In this document: positions 1 to 11,309 of the stretch, piece after piece
How the letters are laid out: every line of letters starts with the position of its first letter
Position numbering within the stretch: position 1 is the first letter of the stretch
Assembly: GCA_023375675.1 (NCBI GenBank)
Contig: JALQBC010000017.1
Coordinates: 310,001 to 374,000, forward strand
DNA: 64,000 bases
Reading direction: 5' to 3'
From: Cytospora piceicola
Taxonomy: Eukaryota; Ascomycota; Sordariomycetes; Diaporthales; Cytosporaceae
Notes under the pieces: generated by a model
Told to the model about the DNA's origin: nothing
Database searches by the model: none
The model's input: only the letters and a program-made list of their open reading frames with translations
Program-made: the position numbers and the translations under genes

Positions 1-364
1 CAGAATTCTCCCGTTTTCCTTCATTCTCCATGGCCTGCTTGTTCTGTTTCTCTTCCTTCTTCTTTCCACGGTAGCCCTGCCATTCGACAGACCCAAACAC
101 AGCAATAGAGGCCGATCCCAGACCAAGTATGAGGCCAAACGCCACAATTCCAACCGCCCCTCCTGCGATCTTTGGGATGGCATCATTCCCAAGTGCTCTC
201 TTGTTGTGATGATCCCAATATACTGTTTGCACCGAGTTTTGTGCCTCGAACTCTGCCGTTGGCTTATGTTTGACTGTAGGCAAGGCGTGTCCCAGTGTAA
301 TTTGAAGCAGGAGTATTTGTATGACTTCGACGACATTTCGTATCGAGAGGTGACATAGGATCAT
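1..364 (-). CDS. Hypothetical single-pass membrane protein, C-terminus cut by window edge
   Basis: An open frame runs without a stop from an ATG at 364 to the left edge, giving 121 residues. The N-terminus (MILCHLSIRNVVEVIQILLL) is moderately hydrophobic and may be a signal sequence or the result of a missed upstream exon. A clear membrane helix follows around residues 76-100 (KIAGGAVGIVAFGLILGLG and onward), then a basic, Lys/Glu-rich tail (GKKEEKQNKQ). The order, a short lumenal or outside part, one helix and a charged cytosolic tail, is what is seen; I do not recognise the family. The protein continues beyond base 1, so neither length nor function can be judged. The charged, low-complexity tail makes a coding reading more likely than chance, but codon evidence is limited. 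Confidence 0.5.
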   Translation of the reverse strand, partial: MILCHLSIRNVVEVIQILLLQITLGHALPTVKHKPTAEFEAQNSVQTVYWDHHNKRALGNDAIPKIAGGAVGIVAFGLILGLGSASIAVFGSVEWQGYRGKKKEEKQNKQAMENEGKRENS

Positions 365-1885
365 GATTTAACGTTGTGATCGGTGGACGCTGACTCCGGA
401 AGCCTGGAGTTAGAATCAAGTCTTTTAAGTTGAGAAACAATGTATGGTGATATTATTCGTGTTCACGGATATGTTTCCGTGAAAGCACAGTGGGGGTTGA
501 GGTAAGGTGATAGTGGAGGTTGATATTCCCTGTCTGGTCGTCGATGAGGTCTTCTCACGATGCTTACAGAGTCTGGGACCCAGACTCTGGGTGGAGAAGT
601 CAGACTGAAGAGAATGAAGAGCTAAAATTGCAGGACCCGAACAACCCACCCCGATACTCCCTTGGATGCAGACGCTTTTCATTTTATTAGCCTCCCTGAG
701 CCACCAACATAATCGAGCGGACCATGCATCATGGCGAGCAAGTTGCGTGGTGTCCGGAGACTATGAGACCGTAAGCCTGCATATCTTTCAGCTCCGAATC
801 AACGACTAGGCTGCGAAGGCTCGTGCCAGTCCAATCATGGATCCCGCAGCAGGGGTCGTCGACGGAAATAAGCGCGTTGGAGCCCCTGGTCATAAGTTTG
901 ATGTTTTAGACGCTGGCTTCTGCGACGCAGGGGACTGGGCTGTGACACTTGGTATGTCGTTTCAGATCATTGGGTTGGTGGGTCTTGCAACATCTAACGC
1001 GCCAACTAAACCCTTAAAGGTCTATGAATACCGACCGCATTGGAGATGGTTCGCTGCGAATGTGTTTTCTTCGCGCGTCCTCAAGTGCTCTGTTCTATCC
1101 ATACTGTATGTGCCGTACTTACAGCTCAACCCGGGGATGTCAACCACCTGCCAGTACTGAATCACTGTCTGTTGCATACCAAAACCTGGAGCAGCTGACG
1201 AGTGAGCTCGGATCTGTCTTTCCGCAAAGATCAAGAAATGAAGAACAAAAAACGCGGAGGCAGCAATATTGAGCAGGGGACTGGGGAACGATCAAGTCTC
1301 AACTGAGGCTGGGAACATGCTCCCTGTACTTTGCTGACGAAGTCAGGATGACCTGCCCAGGTGAGCTGCCATCTACCTATAATATCAGGGATCCGGGACA
1401 TCCAACGGTAAGGTGTTAGTTGCTTGCGTTGCTTGTGTTGCCATGGTATGAATGTGACATCTGCACTGATGCAATGATCCCCAGGTGATTGCTCCTTGGT
1501 GAGCCCCGAATGAATGTGTCACATGCATTTTCGGTCTCAGCGTCTGGCCGCAATATGAGATAGAACTGACCCAGGTGCCATGAAGCAGTCCATTTTCTTC
1601 TTGGCCTCCAGATGTCTATCATCGATGACCCGGTATTATACTCTTTGTGATAACATGGCAACATTGAACCACCTGAGCATACGGGGGGGGGGATATGGGC
1701 ACTGGTCTGAATGACGTCGTGAAAGACAAAGGGTCGGGCCGTACAAACAAACAAAACAACAAACAAACGTCACTCATCTCAGCATTCACCGCCGTAGGTT
1801 TTCGCTGTTCCCCTCTACTTTCAACCCAGTTGTCTGCACCCAATTCCATCAGTACGCGAACCGCCTTCTTCTTTTCCTTGCCGCG
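365..1885. other. Intergenic stretch, no supported gene
   Basis: Several short open frames occur (for example at 425-682 and 837-1160) but none has a recognisable domain, a convincing start context or a splice partner. A run of ten G lies at 1683-1692. The last part is pyrimidine-rich and is probably the promoter and 5' leader of the gene starting at 1886. Confidence 0.5.
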
Positions 1886-2716
1886 ATGACTTCGGACGTA
1901 GACTTCGTGATCCTCAGCACGCTTGGCCGTGAGCCCAGCATGCTTCTCGGCCACTCAGACACAGAGACGGGCCCAAGCCCCGTGGCATTATTGATCAAGG
2001 GGGTCAAGTACTACCTCACCAGCTCTACAGTGGACATCCTCCTCGAGCATACGAGCTCATCCCTACAAGCAGCCAGGATCATCTTCGCCGTTCGTGAGGC
2101 AGCCACCGAGAGACCATCCCCCAACACGGAGGACGAGGCCCAGCCCGTGATAGAGTTCGCAGCGCACACATTCTCCCGTCCGCAAGGCTCCCCCGCACAC
2201 AATCCACGCACCATCACCACCATCATCGACACGGACGCCCTCCACGCCAGTTCCCAGCCGACCAGGGCCCTTCGAGCATCCACCATCCCCAGCAGTCCCA
2301 GGCCAGCCACCCAGAAACCGACGCTCCGGGATACATACCACGCATACATCGCCACCATCAACGCCGGCGCCGCAGCCATGACCTCTCGCCTCGCGGAGTT
2401 CTGCCACCCCGTCGTGACGCACAACGGCCAGCCCCTCTCGATACCGCGATACCAGCGTCTCATGGAAGACGCGCAGGAAGCCATCCCGGACATGACCTTT
2501 CACGTGGCCGACCTCGTCGCCGACGAGGAAAAGCAACAGCTTGCGGCGAGGTTGCAGTTCACAGGCACACCGGTGAAGACCTGGCTAGAAATGGAGCCGA
2601 ATGGGGATGCGGTCGACTTCTCTGAGCAGGTGTTTTACTGGTTTGAGGAGGGCAGGATACGCAGTGTTGTCAGTGTGGTGGACACAGACGCTTTTCGGCA
2701 CCAAATGAGCTCTTGA
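1886..2716 (+). CDS. SnoaL-like (NTF2-fold) domain protein
   Basis: A single exon of 276 residues starts at an ATG preceded by a CT-rich leader. The C-terminal part, about residues 145-270, looks like a SnoaL-like polyketide-cyclase domain: a helical opening with TYHAYIATINAG, then FCHPVVTHNGQPLS, then RLMEDAQEAIPDMTFHVADL, and a closing strand with VFYWFEEGRI. In this family the domain forms a small cone-shaped barrel that binds a hydrophobic ligand; members are cyclases, isomerases or have no known activity. The N-terminal 140 residues contain a beta-rich segment followed by a Pro/Ser/Thr-rich linker and match nothing I know. No partner genes of a polyketide pathway lie next to it, so a role in secondary metabolism is not supported. 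Domain call is firm, biochemical role unknown. Confidence 0.8.
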   Translation: MTSDVDFVILSTLGREPSMLLGHSDTETGPSPVALLIKGVKYYLTSSTVDILLEHTSSSLQAARIIFAVREAATERPSPNTEDEAQPVIEFAAHTFSRPQGSPAHNPRTITTIIDTDALHASSQPTRALRASTIPSSPRPATQKPTLRDTYHAYIATINAGAAAMTSRLAEFCHPVVTHNGQPLSIPRYQRLMEDAQEAIPDMTFHVADLVADEEKQQLAARLQFTGTPVKTWLEMEPNGDAVDFSEQVFYWFEEGRIRSVVSVVDTDAFRHQMSS

Positions 2717-2957
2717 GCGTGGCAAGGGGGAATGTGTTGGGATGTTCGTTCATTCGTAATATATTCTTGAAAACTTCCTGCAGGCGAGGCTGCATGACCC
2801 ATCACTGACTCCTCCAACGCGGGGACGATCCTTGACAAAGCTCAGCCAGTGCCGCAGTCCTTTAACAGTGTCACTACAATTTCATTGAAACCTTTCAATC
2901 CTTTCCCGAAATAGTCCATTGAACCGACAAACGCCTATGCCACAGTACTCCTAAAGC

Positions 2958-3893
2958 TTAAGCAAGGACTTCCTGCTGTGCCAAAACGGACATGATCGTC
3001 GACGGACTCATGTTCCAATCGATGGGTGTAGTCGGCCCTACAGGCGACTCGTAATTGGGCTCATCATCATCATTGTCAGTCCACCCTCTCTGTGGACCCC
3101 AGATGATATTTCTTTTGTTGGCTCTCGTCACCTCCAACAGACCCCGCATCATGTCGCCCGCTTTCTTAACCGAGAGGCCGGCATCGAACTGCACCAAGTT
3201 GAGGTGAGGGAGTGCTTGTAGTAGATCGCTGAGCATGTTCTGGGTGAAGGTTTCGTAGAATCCGTTGGACTTGCGCCACCCGTCGAAGAGCCCATCACTT
3301 GGGTCGATCTCGACAAAGACCGAAAGACACCTGACACTGACACAATCCTCCAAGCCAAGCAGGTCATTTACAGCCCAGCTTCGGTAGGGCTTACTCCAGC
3401 CCGGTCCCAATCGCAACTCCAGGGATTTGATATGTGCCTTGGACTGAGGCTTGAGGCGAGCCAAAAGGCCCTTCTTCGCCTTGGCATAGCGGCCATCGAT
3501 GGGAAATATTCGAAAGGTCTTGGAGCTGTAGAATGCGTGGGAAGCCTCGTGATACATCCGGCGGCAAACCCGCAAGACGCACAGCTTTTTGTGGATCGCG
3601 AAATAGTTGCCAGGCTCAAGGTCGACAACGGGGCCAATGTCGGCGAAGTGGTAGTGGTAGATCTTGACGCGAAGTTCCGAGGGCAAGTCCATAAAAGGAA
3701 AGGGCTTGGGTTTCTTCACCACTGGTTTCCTGTTGGCAAGGGGTACGTCTAAGGTCAGGGCAGCGAGGTTGAGACCGTTGACCGCTTCGTCCGGGTCAAA
3801 TTCGGCTTGAGCGGTGGCAGTCCTAGAGGAAGAGATGGGGGTGGGGAAAGCGCCGCCTCTGGCGCGAGAACCTTTTACCGGACGACGAGGCAT
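2958..3893 (-). CDS. F-box-like protein
   Basis: A single exon of 311 residues. The first ATG is at 3893 (MPRRPVKGSRARGG); three codons upstream there is only a TTG. After a basic, disordered N-terminus comes a PFPFMDLPSELRVKIYHYHF segment at about residues 65-85, which is the usual F-box or 2EXR-type opening of fungal proteins (LPxELRxxIY). It is followed by VCRRMYHEASHAFY, the second half of that fold, and by a leucine-containing C-terminal region without clear repeats. F-box proteins of this kind are thought to bring substrates to SCF ubiquitin ligases through Skp1, but many fungal members are uncharacterised. The C-terminus has an acidic patch (NDDDEPN). Domain call good, target unknown. 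Confidence 0.8.
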   Translation of the reverse strand: MPRRPVKGSRARGGAFPTPISSSRTATAQAEFDPDEAVNGLNLAALTLDVPLANRKPVVKKPKPFPFMDLPSELRVKIYHYHFADIGPVVDLEPGNYFAIHKKLCVLRVCRRMYHEASHAFYSSKTFRIFPIDGRYAKAKKGLLARLKPQSKAHIKSLELRLGPGWSKPYRSWAVNDLLGLEDCVSVRCLSVFVEIDPSDGLFDGWRKSNGFYETFTQNMLSDLLQALPHLNLVQFDAGLSVKKAGDMMRGLLEVTRANKRNIIWGPQRGWTDNDDDEPNYESPVGPTTPIDWNMSPSTIMSVLAQQEVLA

Positions 3894-5060
3894 AACGGCC
3901 AAAGAAGACGGTGGCGATTATGGGTGGGTACTCGGTTTGATGTATATTTTATCGATGGTGATCAAGAATGGCGGGAGAATGGGTTTCGCTGGTGGTAGAA
4001 GCCCTCTATGCCTTGCCGGCTGATTCGTTTCGGTAGTCGTCGTGAGGTCGGACTTTGGGGAGAAATATCGGAGTTGGACTCGGTATATTTGTTTCGTCAA
4101 ATACCCCTAATTTTCGGGACAATTGGTACTTGAATAACTCGTAGGCAGGACTCAGAGGGTGGTCCCATCGTGAGTGCTAACCGTGAGGCAGATCGACGAT
4201 TGGGCACCACCCTCAGAATGTAGCATCCGCAGCAGCCATGTTGGAGATCTGGGAGTGTTGAAGTCGAAGTAGGCAGTTCATGGACGTGTTTCCAAAGGTT
4301 GGCTAGCAGGAAGAGGGATCGGTCGATCGATTGGTGTGATGGGAGCTGTTCGTTATTCAGGCTACCTACTATGTTATGGTGGCCAGGTCGAAGTTCAGAC
4401 TCGAGGTTCGTAGGTTTGCGGGGAAGAAACAGGCGGATGACAGTCTGGGGATTGGATTGGAGTAGATGGAGGATTATCGCATTGCATTTGACGAGGAAGT
4501 CAAAGACAATGACAGGATGACGGCACCGGCAACCGGCACTTACTAATTAAACCTGCAAGTGGCAGTGGCACCAGAACCACGCCACCAGCCACCATCAAGT
4601 TCGGAAGCTTGATAATGGGCCAATCATAGGCGTCGCTGTGCTTGCTTACTTAAGTAGATCAAGGAGTATGTACCTGCGTACACTAAGTACCTAGATACCT
4701 AAGTACCTACCGAGGTAGAAATCCCGGCAGGCAAAAAATGCCAAAGCTCGGACCAGATTCCCCAAAGTTTCCATGGTGGGAGAGAGAGCTTTCGACTCTG
4801 AATTTTCTGGTGACGAAATAATCTGGCGATTTGCGACTCGCAGCACAAGCAACCGAGTCCAAATAATGCACCACCTGTTCAGGTTGTGATCCCATTGGAA
4901 ATCTCCCTCCCTCTCACCACCAACCCTTCTGCTTCGTCTTGGCCATCGTCTCGCCTTGCCCTGCCTTGCCTTGTCTTGTCTTGTTCTTTTTTCTTTCTTT
5001 TCCTTTCTCTTGAATAGGTGAAAGCAAGACACAACCAGGACACTTAATTTAATCGTCATC
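3894..5060. other. Divergent promoter region between F-box-like gene and TIM50
   Basis: No supported gene. The stretch holds the promoters of two divergent genes. A cluster of TACCTA/TAGGTA-type words lies at about 4671-4718, and a long CT-rich tract (4920-5030) precedes the TIM50 start, as is common just upstream of fungal start codons. Confidence 0.5.
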
Positions 5061-6781
5061 ATGCTCTCAAGGGCAGCTCTGCGCCTGGCCCAGCCAGCAG
5101 CTGTATCAAGATGGGCTGCTGCTGCCCCGACTCGACGACCTCTTCCAGCCTTGACAACAGCCCCCTCAATATGGAGTCGGGGAATGGCTAAGGATAACAA
5201 GCCATCCTCGAGGTTTGGTAGCGCAGCCTCCAAGTCTTCCGATCCTCAACATCAGACGAACAACCCCTCCTCAACACCAAGATCTACCCCTTCAGAATCC
5301 ACAAAGACCCCACAACAACCGAAAGACTCCGATGCCCCAGCCGCAAAGCCATCTGATCCCGCAGGTGATAACGCCACCGAGGCCCCAGAAAGGGAGATCC
5401 CCTTGTCAGAACTCCCTGATTTGACCCAGGGTATCCCTTCGACCCTCGAGTACGAGACCTCTGGCGCAACTGAGAAGGCGGCTTTGGAGGCCGTGGAAGG
5501 AGATGCGCCAGCCAGTGCCGGTGGACGAGGAAAGGGAGAGCTCCCAGCTTCGGCATACGTTTCATCAACCGAGCGACGACGTCAAAAACTAGCCAATTAC
5601 ATGTTTGCCGCTTCCCTGGCCGGCATGGTCGGTGGCATCCTCTACCTTGGACGCAACTGGGACGATGAGGAGGAGAGGAAGCACCCAGAGGTCCCCAATG
5701 GCTGGGGACCTGGCCTGTGGTGGAGCAGAGCATCCACGCGCACCAAGGAGGTCCTGACATACTACCACGAGCCCGCCTTCGAGAAGCTGCTTCCCGACCC
5801 GGACCCCATGTTCGAGCGCCCTTACACCCTTTGCATCAGTCTCGAGGACATGCTTGTCCACAGCGAGTGGACTCGCGAGCACGGATGGCGGTTAGCGAAG
5901 CGACCTGGCGCCGACTACTTCCTGCACTACTTGAGCCAGTACTATGAGCTTGTCCTCTTTACCACCGTGCCCTTCGCCATTGGTGAGCCTCTTGTGCGCA
6001 AGCTGGATCCCTACCGGTTCATCGTCTGGCCTCTGTTCCGTGAGGCTACCAAATACAAGGACGGTGAAATCATCAAGGTATGCAACGTTGACTTGAACTG
6101 TTGATATCGTTTCCTGATGGAAAACGAAGCTAATGTAACTTCTCTGTACAACAGGATCTCTCGTACCTTAACCGAGACCTCTCCAAGGTCATTATGATCG
6201 ACACGAACGGGCAACACGTCCGCGACCAGCCTGAGAACTCGATTGTTCTGCCGAAATGGACTGGTGACGCTAAGGACAAGGACCTGGTTGCACTCATCCC
6301 CTTCCTCGAGTACATCCACACCATGCAGTACAGCGACGTGCGCAAGGTCCTCAAGTCCTTCGAGGGCAAGCACATCCCCACCGAATTCGCCCGCCGCGAG
6401 TCCATCGCACGTGCCGAATTCAACAAGCAACTGGAGGCCGAGCGCAAGAAGCACCCCCACAAGGGCAAGAGCGCCGTGGCGGCCCTGGGCTCCATGTTCG
6501 GCCTCAAGCCCCAGAACATGAGCGTTCTGGCCGTGCCCGAAGGCGAGCAGGACCCTGCCACCGCCTTCGCGCAGGGCAAGATGTTGCAGGACATTGCCCG
6601 CGAGCGTGGCCAGCGCAACTACGAGGAGATGGAGAAGATGATCCGCGAGAACGGCGAGAAGTGGCTCAAGGAGGAGGCCGCCCTGCAGGAGGCCGCGCAG
6701 AAGGAGGCTATGAATAACATGAAGAGCTCGTTCAGCGGCTGGTTCTTGCCAGGCTCCGGCTCCGGCGAGAACAAGGCATGA
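5061..6781 (+). CDS. TIM50: Mitochondrial import inner membrane translocase subunit TIM50
   Basis: Two exons, 5061-6077 and 6155-6781, joined over a 77-nt intron (GTATGC...ACAG, branch-like GCTAAT), give 547 residues, a normal length for fungal TIM50. The N-terminus (MLSRAALRLAQPAAVSRW) is a typical mitochondrial presequence rich in Arg, Ser and Ala without acids. A Pro/Ser/Thr/Lys-rich linker follows, then one membrane helix near residues 178-197 (MFAASLAGMVGGILYLG). The FCP1-like domain starts near 255 (LCISLEDMLVHSEW). Its phosphatase DxDxT motif is degenerate, as known for Tim50, which acts as a presequence receptor rather than an enzyme. The intermembrane-space domain hands preproteins from the TOM complex to the TIM23 channel. 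A KKHPHKGK basic stretch and charged coil close the protein. Essential housekeeping gene; identification is secure. Confidence 0.97.
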
Positions 6782-7426
6782 GGACGTGGATGAGGATAGA
6801 AAGAAGGGCATAATGGGCATGGTGCTGTTTGATGACAGTAGCAGCACCTGCCTTTAGCTCCGTTGCCATGTTGGTTGATGGTATGTAACAACGTTGAATT
6901 TTCTCGATGATGACCACCCACTTTTTACTACTCTCCTCTACATAACATCTTCAATTTGGTGGCTGTGGCATTTGCATTGGAGTATCTGGATGGCCTCGGT
7001 TGGTCGTGTGGCAAGACAAGCATAATAAGCTTTCTTCTTCCATTGTGTGTCCCTTGGCTGCAGAGGCGGTAGCGGGCTGTAGGAGAGGGGAGGAGGGCAT
7101 GGAATATGTAAAATACCTAACCTTAGATAGCCCATGTGGCCGTTGTACGAATTGAGGATATCCTGAACCAACGACAGCTTTGACCCTGACTGTGTTCCAT
7201 TCGCCCAATCCGTGCCCACCCCCTCAATACAAGGTGGTCAAATGCTTAAGATCATTACTTATTCATCGCCAGGGGAAGTCGACGTTGCAAGAATACCTTG
7301 GTTACAGTAAATACTGTCCGTCCATCCCTACATATAGATGGATCTCCATATGCTATATCACTCGAACATGGTTACATATAGACAATATTAATATCTCACA
7401 GTGGGTCGTCTGTGTTTCTCACACAG
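6782..7426. other. Intergenic, TIM50 3' region
   Basis: No supported gene. It holds the 3' untranslated region of TIM50 and the end of the decayed gene on the other strand. Small open frames on the minus strand have no recognisable domain. Confidence 0.5.
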
Positions 7427-8493
7427 CTACTGTGTTTCTAGGAACTCGGAACAGCTGTCATCTTCGATAACACACATACCAAGTATTCCAATCAAGGAAT
7501 AGTCATCAAAGTCTTCGAACTCAACCTTGCTCTCCCACCTATCCCTGTAGATGTTGTATTCTGGCATAGCAACTTCATATGCCACGTGCCGGCGATTTCC
7601 ATGCAATCCAACCAAGATGGGCAGTGGACATGAAGGCTGAGTACCCTAGGGTAGTTTCGGATGTAAAGAACTGCAGGAGACCTGACAGCTCATCCTCGTT
7701 GACCGCAGATATGCGATGGGTTTGATCCGATCTCGCAAGATGCAGCCAGAGAGATGTACACTGTAAATGACATATACATTGTTAGCTAGATGGCTGAAAT
7801 GTGGCTAGGAAAAAAAATCAACAGTTCGCACCTTGGTCCCGCTTTCTCCTCTGTCAAAGACGGCAACGCCGCCAAAGATTTGATCCTCAGCCCAGTATCC
7901 CGGCAACTCCGCCATGCCCTCCTCCCGGTACTGTCTCGGATCAAAATATTGGCGCAGAATGAACGGGGTTGGATAATATTGCGTTCCGTATGGACTACTG
8001 GTATAACACAGCTGGTCCGCTTGGAGGCCCCTCCTTTTAAGGGAACTGCCCCTCTTGTGTACCAGGACAGCGATCCGGTGAATAGCAACACCCACTAGCT
8101 CGATAAGGCGCCCTCTCGATGCCTCTGAGCTAACGGGATTGAGCTGCTATCGTTATAGAACGTCGACCTGTAACTCTAGGCTTAGAAGGTCGAAATCCCT
8201 CTGCAGAGCCCTTGCCTTCCCGAGAGCTTCGGGGGCCAAAGTTGCATGGTCGATAACGGCCTCGTGGAACAGGATAGCACTGGTGCTGAGGGCGACGCTT
8301 CTAAGAGGCAGCCCGTCGATAATCTGTGCGAATGTATCCTCTGTGATCTCGGTGGAGAGGACACTCCGGAGACCTCGGGAGCCCTTTGAAAGATGGACTG
8401 GTGCCCTTCGTCTAGGATGTCCCGGACGGGTGCTCTCTCGATGTAAGTCGGAGGCGGAAAGGTAGCATAATTTGGAAAGGTATTTCCGCTCAT
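7427..8493 (-). pseudogene. Decayed unknown fungal gene with frameshift and in-frame stops
   Basis: Three coding-like stretches on the minus strand lie in order but do not form one frame. The first starts MSGNTFPNYATFPPPTYIER (8493). Near 8390 the protein-like reading moves to another frame (VLSTEITEDTFAQIIDGLP, then LRSVALSTSAILFHEAVID). That frame meets TAA and TAG stops near 8150, four codons apart in the same frame, and then reads on as RGRLIELVGVAIHRIAVLV and FDPRQYREEGMAELPGYWAE, FGGVAVFDRGESG. A last piece (EYNIYRDRWESKVEFEDFD) is near 7540. The nonsense codons can come from C-to-T change of CAA and CAG, so repeat-induced point mutation is possible. The segments look like one conserved family of unknown function; I cannot name it. 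Not a working gene unless the assembly is wrong at several places. Confidence 0.55.
7642..7653. repeat. 12-bp palindrome TACCCTAGGGTA, copy 1
   Basis: A perfect palindrome that recurs at 19505, 21360, 21505 and 37110. Its half ACCCTA resembles the fungal telomere unit. Function unknown. Confidence 0.6.
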
Positions 8494-9600
8494 CTCAGAA
8501 TGTGTGAATGCTTAGTGCCCAGAGGAAAAAGTTATTAGGTAGGCAAATAGGTAGGTAAGGGTAAACGTTGAAAGTTGGTTGGTAACAGTGACACCGGTGG
8601 TGAGGGTGTGTACCAACTTATGTGTCTGCTCTGGAACGTAGAAGGGGAGTGGAATATATAACTGTGCTCACATATTTTGCCCCATATGTTATTCATCATC
8701 TCTACAAATATGTTATTAAGCATTCAGATGCACGGAATGGTGTTTTGTAAAGATACCTTTGCTTAATGTTTCGCACCATTTGATCATCATCTTCCAATAT
8801 GGGTAAATAGAACCACAGCCCTTTCCCCATCCACCCAGAACAAGCCTACTCCTTGCTTGATATCTATCAATAACAGATGATGCGGCAGGCGGTGACGGTT
8901 TCAGAGGTAATAGAGATGTACTCAATACGGGCAACTTCCCTCAGCTGGCTCGTCGTTGTGTCAAGTCTTTGCCAGGCAATGACGAGGACAATGGGCTTTA
9001 GAAAGGGCTCGATTTCTGCATGTGTATAAGAACCAAGATACACTATTCGAGATCGTTATTCCAAGTAGCTGCTCTGATGATAAATGCTTTGTGTAATGGT
9101 CCCCTCGCATACTACAGGGCACCTGGGTACTCCCTCTTCCTCTGGTACTTTTTGAATTTTATTCTATTTCAGCTATTGCCTTCTTGCTCTAGAAAGGTGT
9201 TGATACTGAGCTTTACATATGTAAATAGTTGGTACTACTACTTAGTGATCAATTCGGTAATTTTATCCAGCCACATGGGAGACAGTCACCATATGCTATT
9301 CCTCGGTTCCGTTCTCTGTTTCTCCTGGGTTCTCTGCCTCTTTGTTTTCTGTCATTGGCACATACTGAAGTTCACCCTGGTACTGTACCATGGGCTGTTG
9401 GTAATGACATCAATGGAGTGGTTCAGGAACTGTGTGTTGGCAGCAGGGGACGATGCTGCGCCACCCCTATGCGTTTAGACTCAAAAGTCTTCAGTGCCCA
9501 GGTGCCAACTTGAACCGTTCGTCTGCACCACCTGATCGCGAACGAAGAACGTGAAACTCTCCCCATCCAACTATTCAACTTGTTTCCTCCTGCATTCGTA
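8494..9600. other. Intergenic, promoter side of the P450 gene
   Basis: No supported gene. A hydrophobic open frame at 9020-9478 has no start context, no domain and an irregular composition, so I do not call it. The final 150 bp should contain the P450 promoter. Confidence 0.5.
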
Positions 9601-11309
9601 ATGATGTCCATAGCTTCTAGTGATCCCATATTCGTCCTCTTCCTCATTGGAGCCGGCACACTTGCCTACCTCGCTACTCGCAGGAGGCTTGGCCACGACC
9701 CTCGCGAGCCTCCATTGGCTCCACAGTCTATTCCCATCCTCGGCCACATGATCGGACTGTCACGTAAAAAGTTCAACTACTATGTAGACCTCAGGTAACA
9801 TTCCCTCTTTCAAGATGCCGAGTCCCACTGAACTGAAACCCATACCATCACAGCCAGCAGACGGCCTCCCCTATCTTCACCATGCCTCTACCCGGACAGA
9901 AGATGTACGTGGTGACGAAGCCGGAAATCATACAGACGGTGCAGAAACAGCACAAGACCCTCGCGTTCCCGCCCATCGAGGCCAAGTTCGCGTCCACGGT
10001 CTGCGGGGCCAGTCTCGAGGCCCAGGCCATCCTGGCCAAAAACGTCAATGGCGACGAGGGCGATTTCGGTCTCTCGATGGATTCTTACGCCGCGATGCGG
10101 GATGCGCTCAGGCCCGGAACTCAACTGGATGACATGAACCGCGCCATGATCCAGGAGATTGCGAAGGCGCTCGATCTGCTGGAGCCGGCCAAGGGGCAGT
10201 CTCGTAAGATCGGCATGTACACCTGGCTAAGGGACGCCATCACGACAGCTACTACTAGGTCTGTCTATGGTCCGTTGAACCCATACGATGATAAGTCCAT
10301 TGCCGATTCTTTCTGGTAAGTGGGATTTGGAATCATACACTCGAGATCCGCGTAACAACTAAGTTCTTGTTATAGGGAATTCGAAGGCGGTCTGATGTCC
10401 ATCCTGGTCGGGTTCCTTCCTTCAATTACCGCTCGAAGGCCCATTGCGGCTCGAGAAAAGGTTGCCAAGGCTTTTGAAGCATATTACAAAGCTGGAGGAG
10501 TACAGAAGGCCTCGGTTCTCGCCCAGAAACGATATCAGGCAGCGGCTGACAATGACGTCCCGCTGCAAGACATCGCCCGCTACGAGGTTGGAGGCTCCAT
10601 TGCTATTCTAGTAAACACTGTACCCTCAGCATTCTGGAGTCTGTTCCTCTTTTACTCCCACCCGGGCCTCTTGGAAGAGATCCGGACGGAGATTGATGCC
10701 TGCACCGAAACAACCACCGAGAATGGCTCTACTGTCAAGACCCTTGACATAACCACCCTCAAGGAAGCCTGTCCCCTGCTGCTGTCCTCCTACCAGGAAG
10801 TCCTTCGTTACAGTTCCATGGGTACATCCGTGCGCGAGGTGACGGAAGATACCTACCTTGATCAGTGGCTGCTGAAGAAGGGCGCCATGCTCCAGATGCC
10901 GAGCCGTATAGTCCATCAGGATCCCAGCCTCTGGGGCGCCAACGTCGCCGAATTCAACCCCCGCAGGTTCCTCCCGGAGGAGAAGCACAGTCGCCCGGGC
11001 GATGTCTGCTTCCGCGCGTTCGGTGGTGGTAAGACCCTCTGTCCCGGCCGCCACTTCGCCACCAACGAGATCATCGCCGTCGTCGCCGTTTCCATCGCGA
11101 GGTTGGACATAAAGCCTGTGGAGGGAGGTTGGAAGCCCCCGACCACCGCAAATACAAATGTTGCTGCCGTCGTCATGGAGCCGGATGATGATATCCAGGT
11201 CGATGTCGAGACGCGTCAGGGGTTCGAGGACGTTAAGTGGAAGATCAAGCTTGACAAATCGGAGAAGGTCTTTGCTATAGTGACGGAGGATGGTCGTGAG
11301 AACGAGTAG
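9601..11309 (+). CDS. Cytochrome P450, CYP7/CYP8-like
   Basis: Three exons (9601-9794, 9854-10315, 10376-11309) with introns of 59 and 60 nt give 529 residues, a full P450. The N-terminus has a membrane anchor (IFVLFLIGAGTLAYLA) and a short basic turn plus proline-rich hinge (EPPLAPQSIPILGH). The I helix reads GGSIAILVNTVPSAFWSLF near residue 290. Here the usual A/GGx(D/E)T oxygen-activating Thr is replaced by an Asn-Thr-Val-Pro arrangement, which is typical of the animal CYP7 and CYP8 families and their fungal relatives. The ExxR pair is E360-R363 (EVLR), the PERF-like part is FNPRRFLP, and the heme loop is FGGGKTLCPGR with Cys about 441. All key parts are present. Substrate unknown; steroid or lipid hydroxylation or isomerisation would fit the family. 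It stands alone, with no partner synthase beside it. Confidence 0.95.

Noticed and set aside
425..682. Minus-strand open frame of 85 codons upstream of the left-edge gene
   Set aside because: No domain, no splice partner and composition like non-coding DNA.
837..1160. Plus-strand open frame of 107 codons
   Set aside because: No family resemblance; overlaps other frames of similar length on both strands.
9020..9478. Hydrophobic open frame of 152 codons
   Set aside because: Many Phe, Leu, Tyr and Cys as expected from T-rich non-coding DNA; no start context or domain.
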